From Psychrobacter coccoides (GTDB lineage: Bacteria; Pseudomonadota; Gammaproteobacteria; Pseudomonadales; Moraxellaceae), in contig NZ_JAGBKM010000011.1 in NCBI RefSeq assembly GCF_017498085.1, forward strand, positions 35,531 through 99,530: a stretch of DNA of 64,000 nucleotides, written 5' to 3'. The position numbers were made by a program, and so were the translations under genes. Below are positions 27,512-35,411 of the stretch, piece by piece. Position 1 is the first letter of the stretch. Each line of letters opens with the position of its first letter. The notes beneath the pieces were generated by a model. It did not search any database. It was not told the origin of the DNA and saw only the letters and a program-made list of their open reading frames with translations.

Positions 27512-28189
27512 TTATGTGTGTAGTAGGAAAGAAACCAAAGTCACAAAGTCATCAAACGCTTCGGTGGGATTGAGTTCACGAATGTCTTGCCCGTAGTTAT
27601 AGCCATAAGACAGTCCGATAGTATCTATACCAGCCCGCTGTCCTGCCAAAATATCGTTTCTTGAATCGCCGATCATCACCGCCTTGTCTTGCATGACACC
27701 AAGTTTGTCACAGACATATAAAAGCGGTGTCGGATCGGGCTTTTTGGTGGATAGGCTGTCACCGCCCAAGACCTCGCTAAACAAGCCCTGCCAACCAAAA
27801 GACTGCAAGATTTTGGGGACGAATCGGATTGGTTTGTTGGTCACTAATGCTAGTGTAAAGCCAGCACCATGCAGCTTTTGCAGGCCCGTATCGACATCAG
27901 GATAGGCGACAGTTTTACTGGTTTCAATATTACTATAGGCCTCTAGAAACAGCTGCTCAGCATGATCCGCTTCTGCTTGAGTCACCTCACCTGCTAACAC
28001 TTCTATTTTGCCTACTAAGGCCCGCTCGACCAACATCCTTGAGCCATTACCGACCCAATTGCGTATGGTAGCGAGAGGGTAGATGTCTTTACCGAGCTGA
28101 GCGAGCATGATGTTGGTTGCATCAGCCAAGTCTGGCACGCTATCGATTAGCGTACCATCGAAGTCAAAAATCAAAAGCTGCTTATTCAT
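27512..28189 (-). CDS. gph: Phosphoglycolate phosphatase (HAD superfamily)
   Basis: Removes phosphate from 2-phosphoglycolate, a product of DNA repair. 225 residues from the ATG at 28189, which is preceded by GAGGAAAA. HAD motifs are all visible: FDFDGTLIDS (motif I), LVTNKPIRF (motif II), Lys in STKKPDPTPLLY (motif III), and MIGDSRNDILAGQRAG (motif IV). A helical C1 cap fills about 20-90. It lies 56 nt upstream of fhs on the same strand, so the two may be co-transcribed. A general HAD phosphatase with wider specificity remains possible. Confidence 0.9.
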   Translation of the reverse strand: MNKQLLIFDFDGTLIDSVPDLADATNIMLAQLGKDIYPLATIRNWVGNGSRMLVERALVGKIEVLAGEVTQAEADHAEQLFLEAYSNIETSKTVAYPDVDTGLQKLHGAGFTLALVTNKPIRFVPKILQSFGWQGLFSEVLGGDSLSTKKPDPTPLLYVCDKLGVMQDKAVMIGDSRNDILAGQRAGIDTIGLSYGYNYGQDIRELNPTEAFDDFVTLVSFLLHT

Positions 28190-28386
28190 TTTTCCTCGCA
28201 CCAGGTTAGTCATTTGTTTTTTTGGTATACATTTGCAGTGTTAAGTGGTTAACCACTATTACCATAGCACAGCAAGCCATTAAAACTAACGGTTACTACA
28301 GCTGTTTGGCATTATTAGATAACGTATCCATTTTATTTAGTATCGACTATATAGTCAGTTGAAAATAAAACTGTTACATAAGTTTA

Positions 28387-28460
28387 AGCGCTCTACTGGT
28401 ATAAATTTTACTTGCGTGCTGTATACACAGAGGCTGCGCAAAATTCACCCCAGTAGCGCT
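28387..28460. repeat. Dispersed palindromic repeat, copy B
   Basis: Outer arms AGCGCT and AGCGCT, then CTACTGG...CCAGTAG and AAATTTT...AAAATT, with a 2-nt bulge. The core CTTGCGTGCTG and AGAGGCTGC are shared with copy C. The sequence TCGACTATA flanks it on both sides. It occupies the 337-nt gap between gph and the DUF4385 gene, in which nothing else is seen. Confidence 0.7.
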
Positions 28461-28526
28461 ATGTTCTTTTTAAAGTGCATCGACTATAAAAGCTCGCTAC
28501 TGCTCTCAAGGTGAATAGACGGTATG

Positions 28527-29027
28527 CTATTCAACCTCTTTATAGCGCTCTCGATGTTCTTTTTTCATTTTTAAATAGGTGTCATTTTTGCGGCACAGAT
28601 CCCATTTTTGTTTAAATATTCGGGCAGACTCCGCTTTGATGGGATCTTCTTGTTGTCGTGGCAGCTCTTCACGCCCATGGGCGCCGCTTTGGCCTTTTTT
28701 ATCCTCAGGCACAGGTCCTTTATATTTTTTGCCGCCTTTATGATTGGCATAACGGCGAGCACGAGTATAGCCCATCTGAATAAATTTGCGTGCCATATCG
28801 GCACCGACGAAATCATCATCGGCTAAATAATCCAAAAACATCTGATAAATCGTCTCGCTACTTTTGGCGGCAATATCAGGTGTCGCAAAGCGCCAGTGTG
28901 GTAAAATCTCAGATTTATACGGCTCTACCAACAATACCCCTTGCTCACCACGACCGACACGATAGAGCTCAGGTTGGGCTCGCAGGTCTAGGTTTTTATA
29001 ATCCAAATCATAATCAAATTCTCGCAT
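28527..29027 (-). CDS. DUF4385 family protein
   Basis: 166 residues recognised as the DUF4385 family: LDYKNLDLRAQPELYRVGRGEQGVLLVEPYKSEILPHWRFATP, then DFVGADMARKFIQMGYTRARRYANHKGGKKY, then a basic and acidic tail with a C-terminal helical segment (KAESARIFKQKWDLCRK). It is soluble and charged, with no catalytic motif that I can name. GGAAAA precedes the ATG. The DUF is widespread, but its function is not known to me. It stands alone between the repeat and a divergent hypothetical gene. Confidence 0.8.
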   Translation of the reverse strand: MREFDYDLDYKNLDLRAQPELYRVGRGEQGVLLVEPYKSEILPHWRFATPDIAAKSSETIYQMFLDYLADDDFVGADMARKFIQMGYTRARRYANHKGGKKYKGPVPEDKKGQSGAHGREELPRQQEDPIKAESARIFKQKWDLCRKNDTYLKMKKEHRERYKEVE

Positions 29028-29174
29028 ATTACTTTTCCATTATCTGTATTATTACTGAGTATACTGAGCGTTAGCGTCTAAAAAACAGCGCAAAAATGTT
29101 ATACAAGCGTGACATCTGGCCTGTAATATGTGAGCTGAACAGTAAATACTATTAATATGAAGTAGGTAAAAATC

Positions 29175-29534
29175 GTGATAACTGAGCCTAAAGGCATGTC
29201 TGCTACAAATCACTCTATGATGTCATTTAATCCTATGATACTCATAACAGTGCTGCTCACGCTGAGTGTACTGAGCCCCTCTGCTGCCCATAGCGCTTGG
29301 TTTGAGCGTTTGATACCGCAAGGCGAGATCTATACGGTAAGCGAGACAGATCGTGATTTGGCATTTGTGATTGATGGCTTTATTTATGATGCCCGTACCT
29401 CTTGTTTCTTGGCTGTAGGCGATCGAGTGGTGTTTTTTGAAGGACGTCACGGTATCGACTACCGAGCGACGATTTATGCGCTGGACTCACGTGAGCGCTG
29501 TCAGTTGTTGTTACGTGGACGACTGTACCAATAG
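29175..29534 (+). CDS. Small secreted hypothetical protein
   Basis: Up to 119 residues. A hydrophobic segment (MILITVLLTLSVLSPSAAHSA) and an A-H-S-A cleavage site indicate export. The mature part of about 75 residues is strand-rich (EIYTVSETDRDLAFVIDGFIYDARTSCFLAVGDRVVFFEGRHG) with two cysteines that could form a disulphide (CFLAVG and ERCQLL). The start is uncertain: GTG 29175 has a weak AGGT, and ATG 29196, 29217 and 29229 are in frame. No family recognised. It ends before a strong terminator. Confidence 0.6.
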   Translation: MITEPKGMSATNHSMMSFNPMILITVLLTLSVLSPSAAHSAWFERLIPQGEIYTVSETDRDLAFVIDGFIYDARTSCFLAVGDRVVFFEGRHGIDYRATIYALDSRERCQLLLRGRLYQ

Positions 29535-29592
29535 CAGCAAGTATCTGCAGTAAGCTTACTTTAGGATAGAACAGCTATAAAAAAACACATAA

Positions 29593-29632
29593 AAAAAGCC
29601 CCAAACATCTCTTAATGTTTGGGGCTTTTTAG
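29593..29632. terminator. Bidirectional terminator
   Basis: AAAAAGCCCCAAACAT (29593-29608), loop CTCTTA, ATGTTTGGGGCTTTTT (29615-29630): a perfect 16-bp stem with A- and T-runs. It serves the secreted hypothetical gene on plus and the tRNA-Phe gene on minus. Confidence 0.93.
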
Positions 29633-29647
29633 AATAAGGTAAACGAA

Positions 29648-29723
29648 TGGTGGCTCGAGGCAGGATCGAACTGCCGACACACGGATTTTCAATCCGTTGC
29701 TCTACCTACTGAGCTATCGAGCC
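29648..29723 (-). tRNA. tRNA-Phe (GAA)
   Basis: 76 nt including an encoded CCA end. On the minus strand the acceptor stem GGCTCGA pairs with TCGAGCC. The D-arm contains AGCTCAGTAGGTAGAGC. The anticodon arm CGGAT-TGAAAA-TCCG gives the anticodon GAA. The T-arm contains GTTCGATCC. It is a single tRNA followed by a terminator. Confidence 0.97.
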
Positions 29724-29845
29724 GTCTTCGTTGAGGCGCTATTAAACTAAATATACGCCCCGCTGTCAAGCAGTTTTTGCATTATATGTGATAAAAGTGC
29801 ATAAATGCTTAAATATAAGCCAAGTTAAAGCAGTTTAGCGGCTAT

Positions 29846-30268
29846 TTAGTCCTTTACTCTGAGCAGCTCATACTCGCTCATGATACGGTGAATGTCGGTA
29901 TCGACAGGCACAAACTCACGCACGCCTTTTTTGATTTCGGCATCGTAGACGAGCTTGATAAACTTAGCATCAATGGCGCGGCCTTTATTTTGCGGATGTA
30001 CAGTCAAATACTGCAGACGTTTGGCATTGGTCTGTCCGTCATCGAAACAAGCGACTGCAGCGATGGGCTTGTCATTAAACATCCCGACGTAGAGTGTCTG
30101 ACCACGCCCAAACCCTTGCTTAATGATGCTTAGCACTTCGCTGCCACTAGGATGGGCATCATCAGCGTCATACATGGCTTGTAAGCGCTCAGACAGCTCA
30201 TGTTCCCGTGTTGGCTTTTTGATCAGTGGAGCGTCCAAGCGGTTGATGGCTATTGCTTCTAAAGGCAT
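29846..30268 (-). CDS. GNAT-fold protein, possibly PanZ/PanM-like
   Basis: 140 residues with a GNAT-like pattern: LYVGMFNDKPIAAVACFDDG, then QYLTVHPQNKGRAIDAKFIKLVYD, which matches the beta4-alpha3 acetyl-CoA loop with a relaxed Q/RxxGxG/A. AGGA lies before the ATG. A role as the acetyl-CoA sensor that activates PanD is suggested only by general resemblance; panD is not nearby. It is divergent from hisB. Confidence 0.6.
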   Translation of the reverse strand: MPLEAIAINRLDAPLIKKPTREHELSERLQAMYDADDAHPSGSEVLSIIKQGFGRGQTLYVGMFNDKPIAAVACFDDGQTNAKRLQYLTVHPQNKGRAIDAKFIKLVYDAEIKKGVREFVPVDTDIHRIMSEYELLRVKD

Positions 30269-30630
30269 AGTCGGTTCCTATAATATGATATAGCGCAGGA
30301 TGATTAGGGCAGGCGCGGCCATGATTGATAATACTGAACATACTATTTTAGCAGAATAAAGCAATTTTGTGCTTGGTTTGCGCCTTGACCGTGGCAGGAG
30401 TGGTTCGGGTTTGCTATGATGAGGGTAGTAGCCTATATATTTATATTATCTCAGCTTTTATTGAAGATAATGAAGAGGTTACCAGTTTTTTATTTGATAG
30501 CGACTGATGATGGTTCTTGTTTAATCATCAGTTGGTAATATTTATCTCTTATTGTTGTTATGTTTAGAATCCACTGGGCTTATTATTAGGCCTATTTTTA
30601 TTGTTTGCTTTTAATTGATAGAGAGTAGCC
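30269..30630. promoter_or_regulatory. Intergenic region and leader upstream of hisB
   Basis: 362 nt. An extended -10 candidate (TGCTATGAT, 30412-30420) lies about 210 nt before hisB. A hairpin ACTGATGA (30503-30510) with TCATCAGT (30525-30532) follows, enclosed by TTACCA (30479-30484) and TGGTAA (30533-30538). No histidine-rich leader peptide is seen, so classic his attenuation is not supported. Confidence 0.45.
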
Positions 30631-31287
30631 ATGACCGCCAATTCAACAACGACATCTGACCAAAACCAACCACAGAACTTAAACTTACATGGCCGCCCAG
30701 TACGTACTGCTACCGTTGAGCGTAACACGGCCGAGACACAAGTTAAATGTACCGTTAATCTTGATGGGACAGGTCAAGGCGTGGTCGATACAGGTGTACC
30801 GTTTTTGGATCATATGATCGATCAAATCAAGCGTCACGGCCTGTTTGACTTAGATATTAAATGTACCGGCGACACGTATATCGATGATCACCATAGTGTT
30901 GAGGATACGGGAATCACTTTGGGTCAAGCCTTTGCTAAAGCGTTAGGCGACAAAAAAGGCATCCGTCGTTATGGGCACTTTTATGCCCCGCTTGATGAGT
31001 CATTGACTCGTGCCGTGGTAGATCTATCAGGGCGTCCGGGTTTGCATATGGACATTCCATTTACCCGCTCACATGTAGGCAGCTTTGATGTTGATTTGTT
31101 TAGCGAGTTTTTCTTTGGCTTCGTCAATCACTCATGGATGACGATCCACTTGGACAATCTCAAAGGCAAAAACAGCCATCACCAAATTGAGTCAACCTTT
31201 AAGGCATTTGCTCGTGCGCTACGTATGGCGTGTGAGTACGATGAGCGGGCGTTGAACACCCTACCCTCTACTAAAGAGGCGTTTTAG
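30631..31287 (+). CDS. hisB: Imidazoleglycerol-phosphate dehydratase
   Basis: Dehydrates IGP to imidazole acetol phosphate (histidine biosynthesis). 218 residues: the monofunctional form, without the HAD phosphatase domain. A 20-residue disordered N-terminal extension precedes [12 protein letters not shown]. Metal-binding motifs are seen: [24 protein letters not shown], and the second half [10 protein letters not shown] and [17 protein letters not shown]. It abuts hisH: the hisB TAG is immediately followed by the hisH ATG, giving tight translational coupling. Confidence 0.97.
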   Translation: MTANSTTTSDQNQPQNLNLHGRPVRTATVERNTAETQVKCTVNLDGTGQGVVDTGVPFLDHMIDQIKRHGLFDLDIKCTGDTYIDDHHSVEDTGITLGQAFAKALGDKKGIRRYGHFYAPLDESLTRAVVDLSGRPGLHMDIPFTRSHVGSFDVDLFSEFFFGFVNHSWMTIHLDNLKGKNSHHQIESTFKAFARALRMACEYDERALNTLPSTKEAF

Positions 31288-31932
31288 ATGAGCCGAGCCA
31301 CAAAAGTTGCACTATTAGATTATGGTATGGGTAACTTGCACTCCGCTGGTAAGGCGCTATCAGCGGTAGGCGCAGAAGTCTCTATCACCAATGACCCAAA
31401 AGTCGTCACAGCGGCTGATAAGATTGTTTTTCCGGGTGTCGGTGCGATGCGTGATTGCATGATAGGTATGAGGGAGGCTGGTATCGATGAGGTCGTACGT
31501 GACGCTGTTTTTAATAAGCCTGTCATGGCGATATGCGTCGGTATGCAGGCGCTGTTTGAGCGCTCAGCTGAAAACGGTGGCACTGACTGTCTGGGGGTTT
31601 TAAACGGTACGGTAGAAGCGTTTGATCCAACATGGCAAGACAAGCAAGGGGCCACGATTAAAGTGCCACATATGGGCTGGAATACCATCACGGAGATGGA
31701 TACCAGTCATCCGTTGTGGCAGGGTATTGAAGACAATACGCACTTTTATTTCGTGCACAGCTATTACTGCGCCCCTAGTGATGACTCCCAAGTCGCTGCT
31801 ATTTGTGATTATGGTCAGCCGTTTTGTGCCAGTATCATCAAAGACAATCTGTTTGCCACTCAGTTTCACCCCGAAAAAAGCCACACCGCAGGGTTGCAAC
31901 TGTTAAAGAACTTTGTCGAGTGGGATGTGTAG
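31288..31932 (+). CDS. hisH: Imidazole glycerol phosphate synthase, glutaminase subunit HisH
   Basis: Supplies ammonia from glutamine to HisF, making IGP and AICAR. 214 residues. Class I glutamine amidotransferase features are present: [17 protein letters not shown] at the N terminus, the nucleophile elbow [11 protein letters not shown], and the His-Glu pair in [12 protein letters not shown]. The oxyanion strand region PGVGAM is also seen. hisA is about 22 kb away at 54045 and hisF is absent from the window, so the usual hisBHAF order is broken here. Confidence 0.97.
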   Translation: MSRATKVALLDYGMGNLHSAGKALSAVGAEVSITNDPKVVTAADKIVFPGVGAMRDCMIGMREAGIDEVVRDAVFNKPVMAICVGMQALFERSAENGGTDCLGVLNGTVEAFDPTWQDKQGATIKVPHMGWNTITEMDTSHPLWQGIEDNTHFYFVHSYYCAPSDDSQVAAICDYGQPFCASIIKDNLFATQFHPEKSHTAGLQLLKNFVEWDV

Positions 31933-31973
31933 CCACGATGTTTTTTCTTAGCACTGATAGCGTAGAGCAATAA

Positions 31974-32363
31974 GTGGATTTTCATACCTTTAAAGTGGGC
32001 GTTATATCCGTTACCGGTCTAGACAAAGATGCTTTGCATATCTATGTGGGTGTCGGTATTTATCTGCTGTGTTTATTGATATTGCGCCCAGTGATCAAAA
32101 ACCAAAACCTCAGAGCACTGCTGGCTTTGTTTGTCGTCATTGTTGTGGCTCTAGCAGGCGAGTATTTGGACAATCACCATATCATTAGAACCAGAGGGTT
32201 TTTGGCTCTACGACTGGTCGATATAAAAGCGAGCTTACATGACTTGATCAATACCAGCCTGCTGCCTTTTTTGCTCTTTGCTTTACATAAATGGACGCGT
32301 ATCTTTCAAGCTGCCGCTCCTTCTAAAGCTTTAATCAAACGCCACAAAAAAACGGACTATTAG
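31974..32363 (+). CDS. Small integral membrane protein of unknown function (VanZ-like?)
   Basis: 129 residues, starting with GTG (31974). Three hydrophobic segments are visible: residues about 24-40 (IYVGVGIYLLCLLIL), 46-62 (LRALLALFVVIVVALAG) and 92-106 (INTSLLPFLLFAL). A polar motif DIKASLHDLINTSLLP recalls VanZ-like proteins, but I cannot confirm it. It follows hisH by 41 nt and probably ends the operon. Its last codons and its stop lie within the loop of the terminator hairpin. Confidence 0.7.
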   Translation: MDFHTFKVGVISVTGLDKDALHIYVGVGIYLLCLLILRPVIKNQNLRALLALFVVIVVALAGEYLDNHHIIRTRGFLALRLVDIKASLHDLINTSLLPFLLFALHKWTRIFQAAAPSKALIKRHKKTDY

Positions 32364-32376
32364 CCAGTCCGTTTTT
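32348..32376. terminator. Bidirectional terminator overlapping the end of the membrane-protein gene
   Basis: AAAAACGGACT (32348-32358), loop ATTAGCC containing the stop TAG (32361-32363), AGTCCGTTTTT (32366-32376). It serves the his operon on plus and avtA on minus. Confidence 0.9.
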
Positions 32377-32419
32377 ATTTTGATATAAAACTGTTTATGA
32401 TGGCAGCATCTCAAGGCAG

Positions 32420-33712
32420 TTATTTAGCCTTATCATAAAGCTCTCTTACCACTTCACCGATCACTGCGATTCCTTTCTTCAAAGTGTCTTCATCGGCAGC
32501 GATACTCATGCGAATACACTCATGCGCATGCTTATAATTATCCACATCGACACCAGGGAAGAAGAACTGACTTGGTACAATGAGCGTGCCTTTTTCTTTG
32601 AGAATATCGTAAAGCTCAAGTGTGGTAATCGGTAAATCCTTAAACCACAACCAAAAGAATATTGCCCCCTCAGGCTTATGAATCATCAATGGATAATCAC
32701 CCAGCTCTTGTTTGAGCAGCGCAATGGCTTTTTTTGCTTGTTGCTGATAAAACGGCTTAACCTCTGTATCCGACAGTGTTTTGATACTATCGTTTTTTAC
32801 CAATGGCGTGGTAATCGCTGCACCAAAGCGAGTAGGTGATAGATTCACTACTGCACTCATGGCACTGACCGCCTCAATGACTTCAGGCGCAGCAACGATG
32901 ATACCCGTGCGTACTCCAGGCAAGCCGATCTTCGACAAGCTAAAGCATAAAATAGTATTGTCATCCCAATCGAGTGTCACGTCTGGATAAATGATATTAG
33001 GGAAGGGCATACCATACGCATTATCAATAATCAGTGGCACGTCGTATTTTTTTGCAATCTCGCTCAGCCGCAGCATCTCTTCATCGGTCAACACATTACC
33101 CGTCGGATTGGTCGGACGTGAGCAGCAAATCGCCCCGATACGCCCCTCAACCAGTGCAGGTAGGCTCTCTAAGGCTTCAAAATCCACACGATATTTAAAG
33201 AAACCGTCTTCGCCCTCATGCGTCACTTCTTCAATATGCGGCAGTACGGCGGTAAAGTGTTGACCCTCTATGTGCACGTCACTATAGCCAATGTACTCAG
33301 GCGCAAGCGGTAGCAAAATCGACTTATCGCCATCGGTAAATTCGCCGCCAAACAGGTTAAACAAAAAGAAAAATGCGTTTTGTGAGCCATTGGTTAGAGC
33401 GATATTCTCCGCACTCAGATTCCAATCATAATGACGATTAAAAAACGCCACCAGCGCTGTAATAAACGCCGCATCACCTTGTGGGTTGGAGTAGTTGCCC
33501 ATACTGTCGATCGCTGCGCTGTTTAGCATCTCTTTACCGATGTCATGATAGGTTTGCAAAAACAGCTCATCTACCGCCGCAATCTTGGCAGGATTGCCGC
33601 CGCCAAGCATATTGACTGGCTGATCGCTTTTGAGCGCATCGCCCAAATCATCCATCAGTTGCGAGATGCCCGTGGGCTGAATAAACTTTTGACCAAATTT
33701 GGAGAATTTCAT
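32420..33712 (-). CDS. avtA: Valine-pyruvate aminotransferase
   Basis: PLP-dependent class I/II aminotransferase making L-alanine and 2-oxoisovalerate from valine and pyruvate. 430 residues, family length. Seen: the N-terminal FSKFGQKFIQPTGISQLMDDLG, VNMLGGGNPAKI, the ALTNGSQNAFFF PLP-phosphate region, SRPTNPTGNVLT, and the lysine in CFSLSKIGLPGVRTG that forms the Schiff base. It is recognisable as AvtA, not a generic aspartate aminotransferase. It is monocistronic, with a dispersed repeat lying behind its promoter. Confidence 0.93.
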   Translation of the reverse strand: MKFSKFGQKFIQPTGISQLMDDLGDALKSDQPVNMLGGGNPAKIAAVDELFLQTYHDIGKEMLNSAAIDSMGNYSNPQGDAAFITALVAFFNRHYDWNLSAENIALTNGSQNAFFFLFNLFGGEFTDGDKSILLPLAPEYIGYSDVHIEGQHFTAVLPHIEEVTHEGEDGFFKYRVDFEALESLPALVEGRIGAICCSRPTNPTGNVLTDEEMLRLSEIAKKYDVPLIIDNAYGMPFPNIIYPDVTLDWDDNTILCFSLSKIGLPGVRTGIIVAAPEVIEAVSAMSAVVNLSPTRFGAAITTPLVKNDSIKTLSDTEVKPFYQQQAKKAIALLKQELGDYPLMIHKPEGAIFFWLWFKDLPITTLELYDILKEKGTLIVPSQFFFPGVDVDNYKHAHECIRMSIAADEDTLKKGIAVIGEVVRELYDKAK

Positions 33713-33836
33713 AAGGGTACCGTGCTGTTTTGGAAGGGGTTATCAGGTTATTTCATAGATAAAGTGGCGCTAGTATAACAAATGCCGACGATAAGGTGAG
33801 TAAACAACCTGGCTTGATACAGCGCTTACTATATAG

Positions 33837-33946
33837 TCGATACTAAATAAAATAGATACACTGCATTAACACGCTAGACTGGGATAAATTTTTCTTGCGT
33901 GCTGAACCTGCGCAGACAGAGGCTGCAAAAAATTTATCCCAGTCTA
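33837..33946. repeat. Dispersed palindromic repeat, copy C (best preserved)
   Basis: Left arm TAGACTGGGATAAATTTTT (33875-33893) and right arm (33928-33946) are exact 19-bp reverse complements, separated by 34 nt carrying CTTGCGTGCTG and AGAGGCTGC. The left flank TCGATACTAAATAAAATAGA (from 33837) also appears near 13712. It fills the 371-nt gap between the divergent avtA and dehydrogenase genes; otherwise only their promoters are expected there. Confidence 0.8.
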
Positions 33947-34083
33947 ACTGTATTCTTTTTATACTGACCTGACTATACAAGAGCTTGTCCGATACCCAAC
34001 AAACGCTAACACATCCTCAGCTATAACCCTTATATAGTAAGTGCTAAATACCAGACCCACTACGATTAAAAAAGGAGTCCCTC

Positions 34084-35037
34084 ATGAAAGCCGTATTACT
34101 CGATGAAAAAAGATTTGTCGCCGACCTTGCGCGACCTACCCCTGAAAAAATAACGGACTACGTCACCTTTGAAGAAACCCCACAGGACAACCAAACCATC
34201 ATTGAGCGCTGTCAAGATGCCGACATTATGATCAATGGCTCCCTACGTATCGAGCGTGAAGTGATTGAGGCGCTACCCAATCTCAAACTCATCCAGCTCC
34301 TCTCTGTCGGCTCCAACCACATTGACAAACAAGCCTGCGCAGACAATGGCGTCACGCTCCTCAACGCACCAGGTTTTGCCAGCGCCACCGTCGCTGAGCA
34401 CACCATGATGCTACTACTCAGCGCCATGCGTGCCAGTATCAATTACCACAACAAAGTGAAAAGTGGCGAATGGGAGCAGAAGGGGCGAGCCGACATCATC
34501 GATGCTGAGGCCATTGACCTTGAGGGTTTAACCATCGGTATGATTGGTATCGGTGACATTGGCAAGCGCATCACCAAGCTTGCCAAAGCCTATGACATGA
34601 ATGTCCTATGGGCAGAGCGCCAAGGTCGCAAGCCTCGTAATGATGACTACACCGACTTTGAAACCGTCCTCAGTAAGTCCGATGTCATCACCATACATTG
34701 TCCGCTTACCGAGGAAACCAAGCATCTCATTAACCAAGATACCCTCAGCAAAATGAGCAAAAAACCGCTACTGGTCAACGTCGCCCGTGGCAAGATTGTC
34801 GATAGCCAGGCCTTAGCGGAAGCGGTCAAACAGGAGCAAATACTCGGCTATGCTACCGACGTATTTGAACAAGAACCTGCTGGCGAAAATGAACCGATTG
34901 TCCAGCTTGCTAACGAAGGTCATCCTCGCATCATTCTCACCCCGCATATGGGTGCAGGTAGCCGAGCCTCGCAAGTCAAACTATGGAAGATAATCACTCG
35001 CCAAATTAATGACTTTATTGAAAATAATCAGAGTTAA
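34084..35037 (+). CDS. D-isomer-specific 2-hydroxyacid dehydrogenase
   Basis: NAD(P)-dependent dehydrogenase of 317 residues. Seen: the Rossmann motif IGMIGIGDIGKRI, catalytic Arg in NVARGKIVDS, the Glu region DVFEQEP, and His in LTPHMGAGSRAS. It could act on glycerate, hydroxypyruvate/glyoxylate or similar 2-oxoacids; the sequence does not decide. AAGGAG lies about 8 nt before the ATG. It has no evident operon partner. Confidence 0.9.
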   Translation: MKAVLLDEKRFVADLARPTPEKITDYVTFEETPQDNQTIIERCQDADIMINGSLRIEREVIEALPNLKLIQLLSVGSNHIDKQACADNGVTLLNAPGFASATVAEHTMMLLLSAMRASINYHNKVKSGEWEQKGRADIIDAEAIDLEGLTIGMIGIGDIGKRITKLAKAYDMNVLWAERQGRKPRNDDYTDFETVLSKSDVITIHCPLTEETKHLINQDTLSKMSKKPLLVNVARGKIVDSQALAEAVKQEQILGYATDVFEQEPAGENEPIVQLANEGHPRIILTPHMGAGSRASQVKLWKIITRQINDFIENNQS

Positions 35038-35282
35038 AGTGGTTGAGATGTGAATTGAGAGGGTTTTGGAACTGATGCAGCAGAAACCTGCTTTGCGCTT
35101 ATAGTTGGCAGTCTGCGACGCACAGCACCTAGGCACAGTAGCGTTTCAACGTCCGAGCGACTACTCCTGTGCAAGGTGCTGTAAGCGCTACAGCCCACCA
35201 AGCTACCGCTGCAATCAGGGCTAAAAAGCCTTGCTAGGGCAGGGTTCATTATAGTGGTTGAAATATAAGTTTTGAGTGTGGG
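35038..35282. repeat. GC-rich structured non-coding unit flanked by an imperfect direct repeat
   Basis: A segment of higher G+C than its surroundings, bounded by AGTGGTTGAGATGTGAATT (35038-35056) and a diverged copy beginning AGTGGTTGAAATATAAGTT (35253-35271). Inside, an imperfect inverted repeat of about 20 bp pairs 35122-35141 with 35161-35182 (ACAGCACCT...AGGTGCTGT). A 71-codon frame on minus crosses it, but looks like a non-coding repeat shadow. The following 35283-35411 holds nothing recognised. It lies directly downstream of the DUF262-HNH gene. Confidence 0.45.
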
Positions 35283-35411
35283 CGGTAGGGTGCGTTAAGC
35301 TTGTCAAACTCTCGTAGAAGATGTAGATAAGGTGTAATCCACCGAATAAGCTTCACTATTATATTCAGTAATTTTTCATACAAGGGTAAGTTGCGCTATC
35401 GCTAATCCATT

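Noticed and set aside
35034..35249. 71-codon frame on minus crossing the GC-rich unit
   Set aside because: It begins in the dehydrogenase stop region, follows inverted repeats, and has the composition of a non-coding repeat; no family resemblance or ribosome-binding site.
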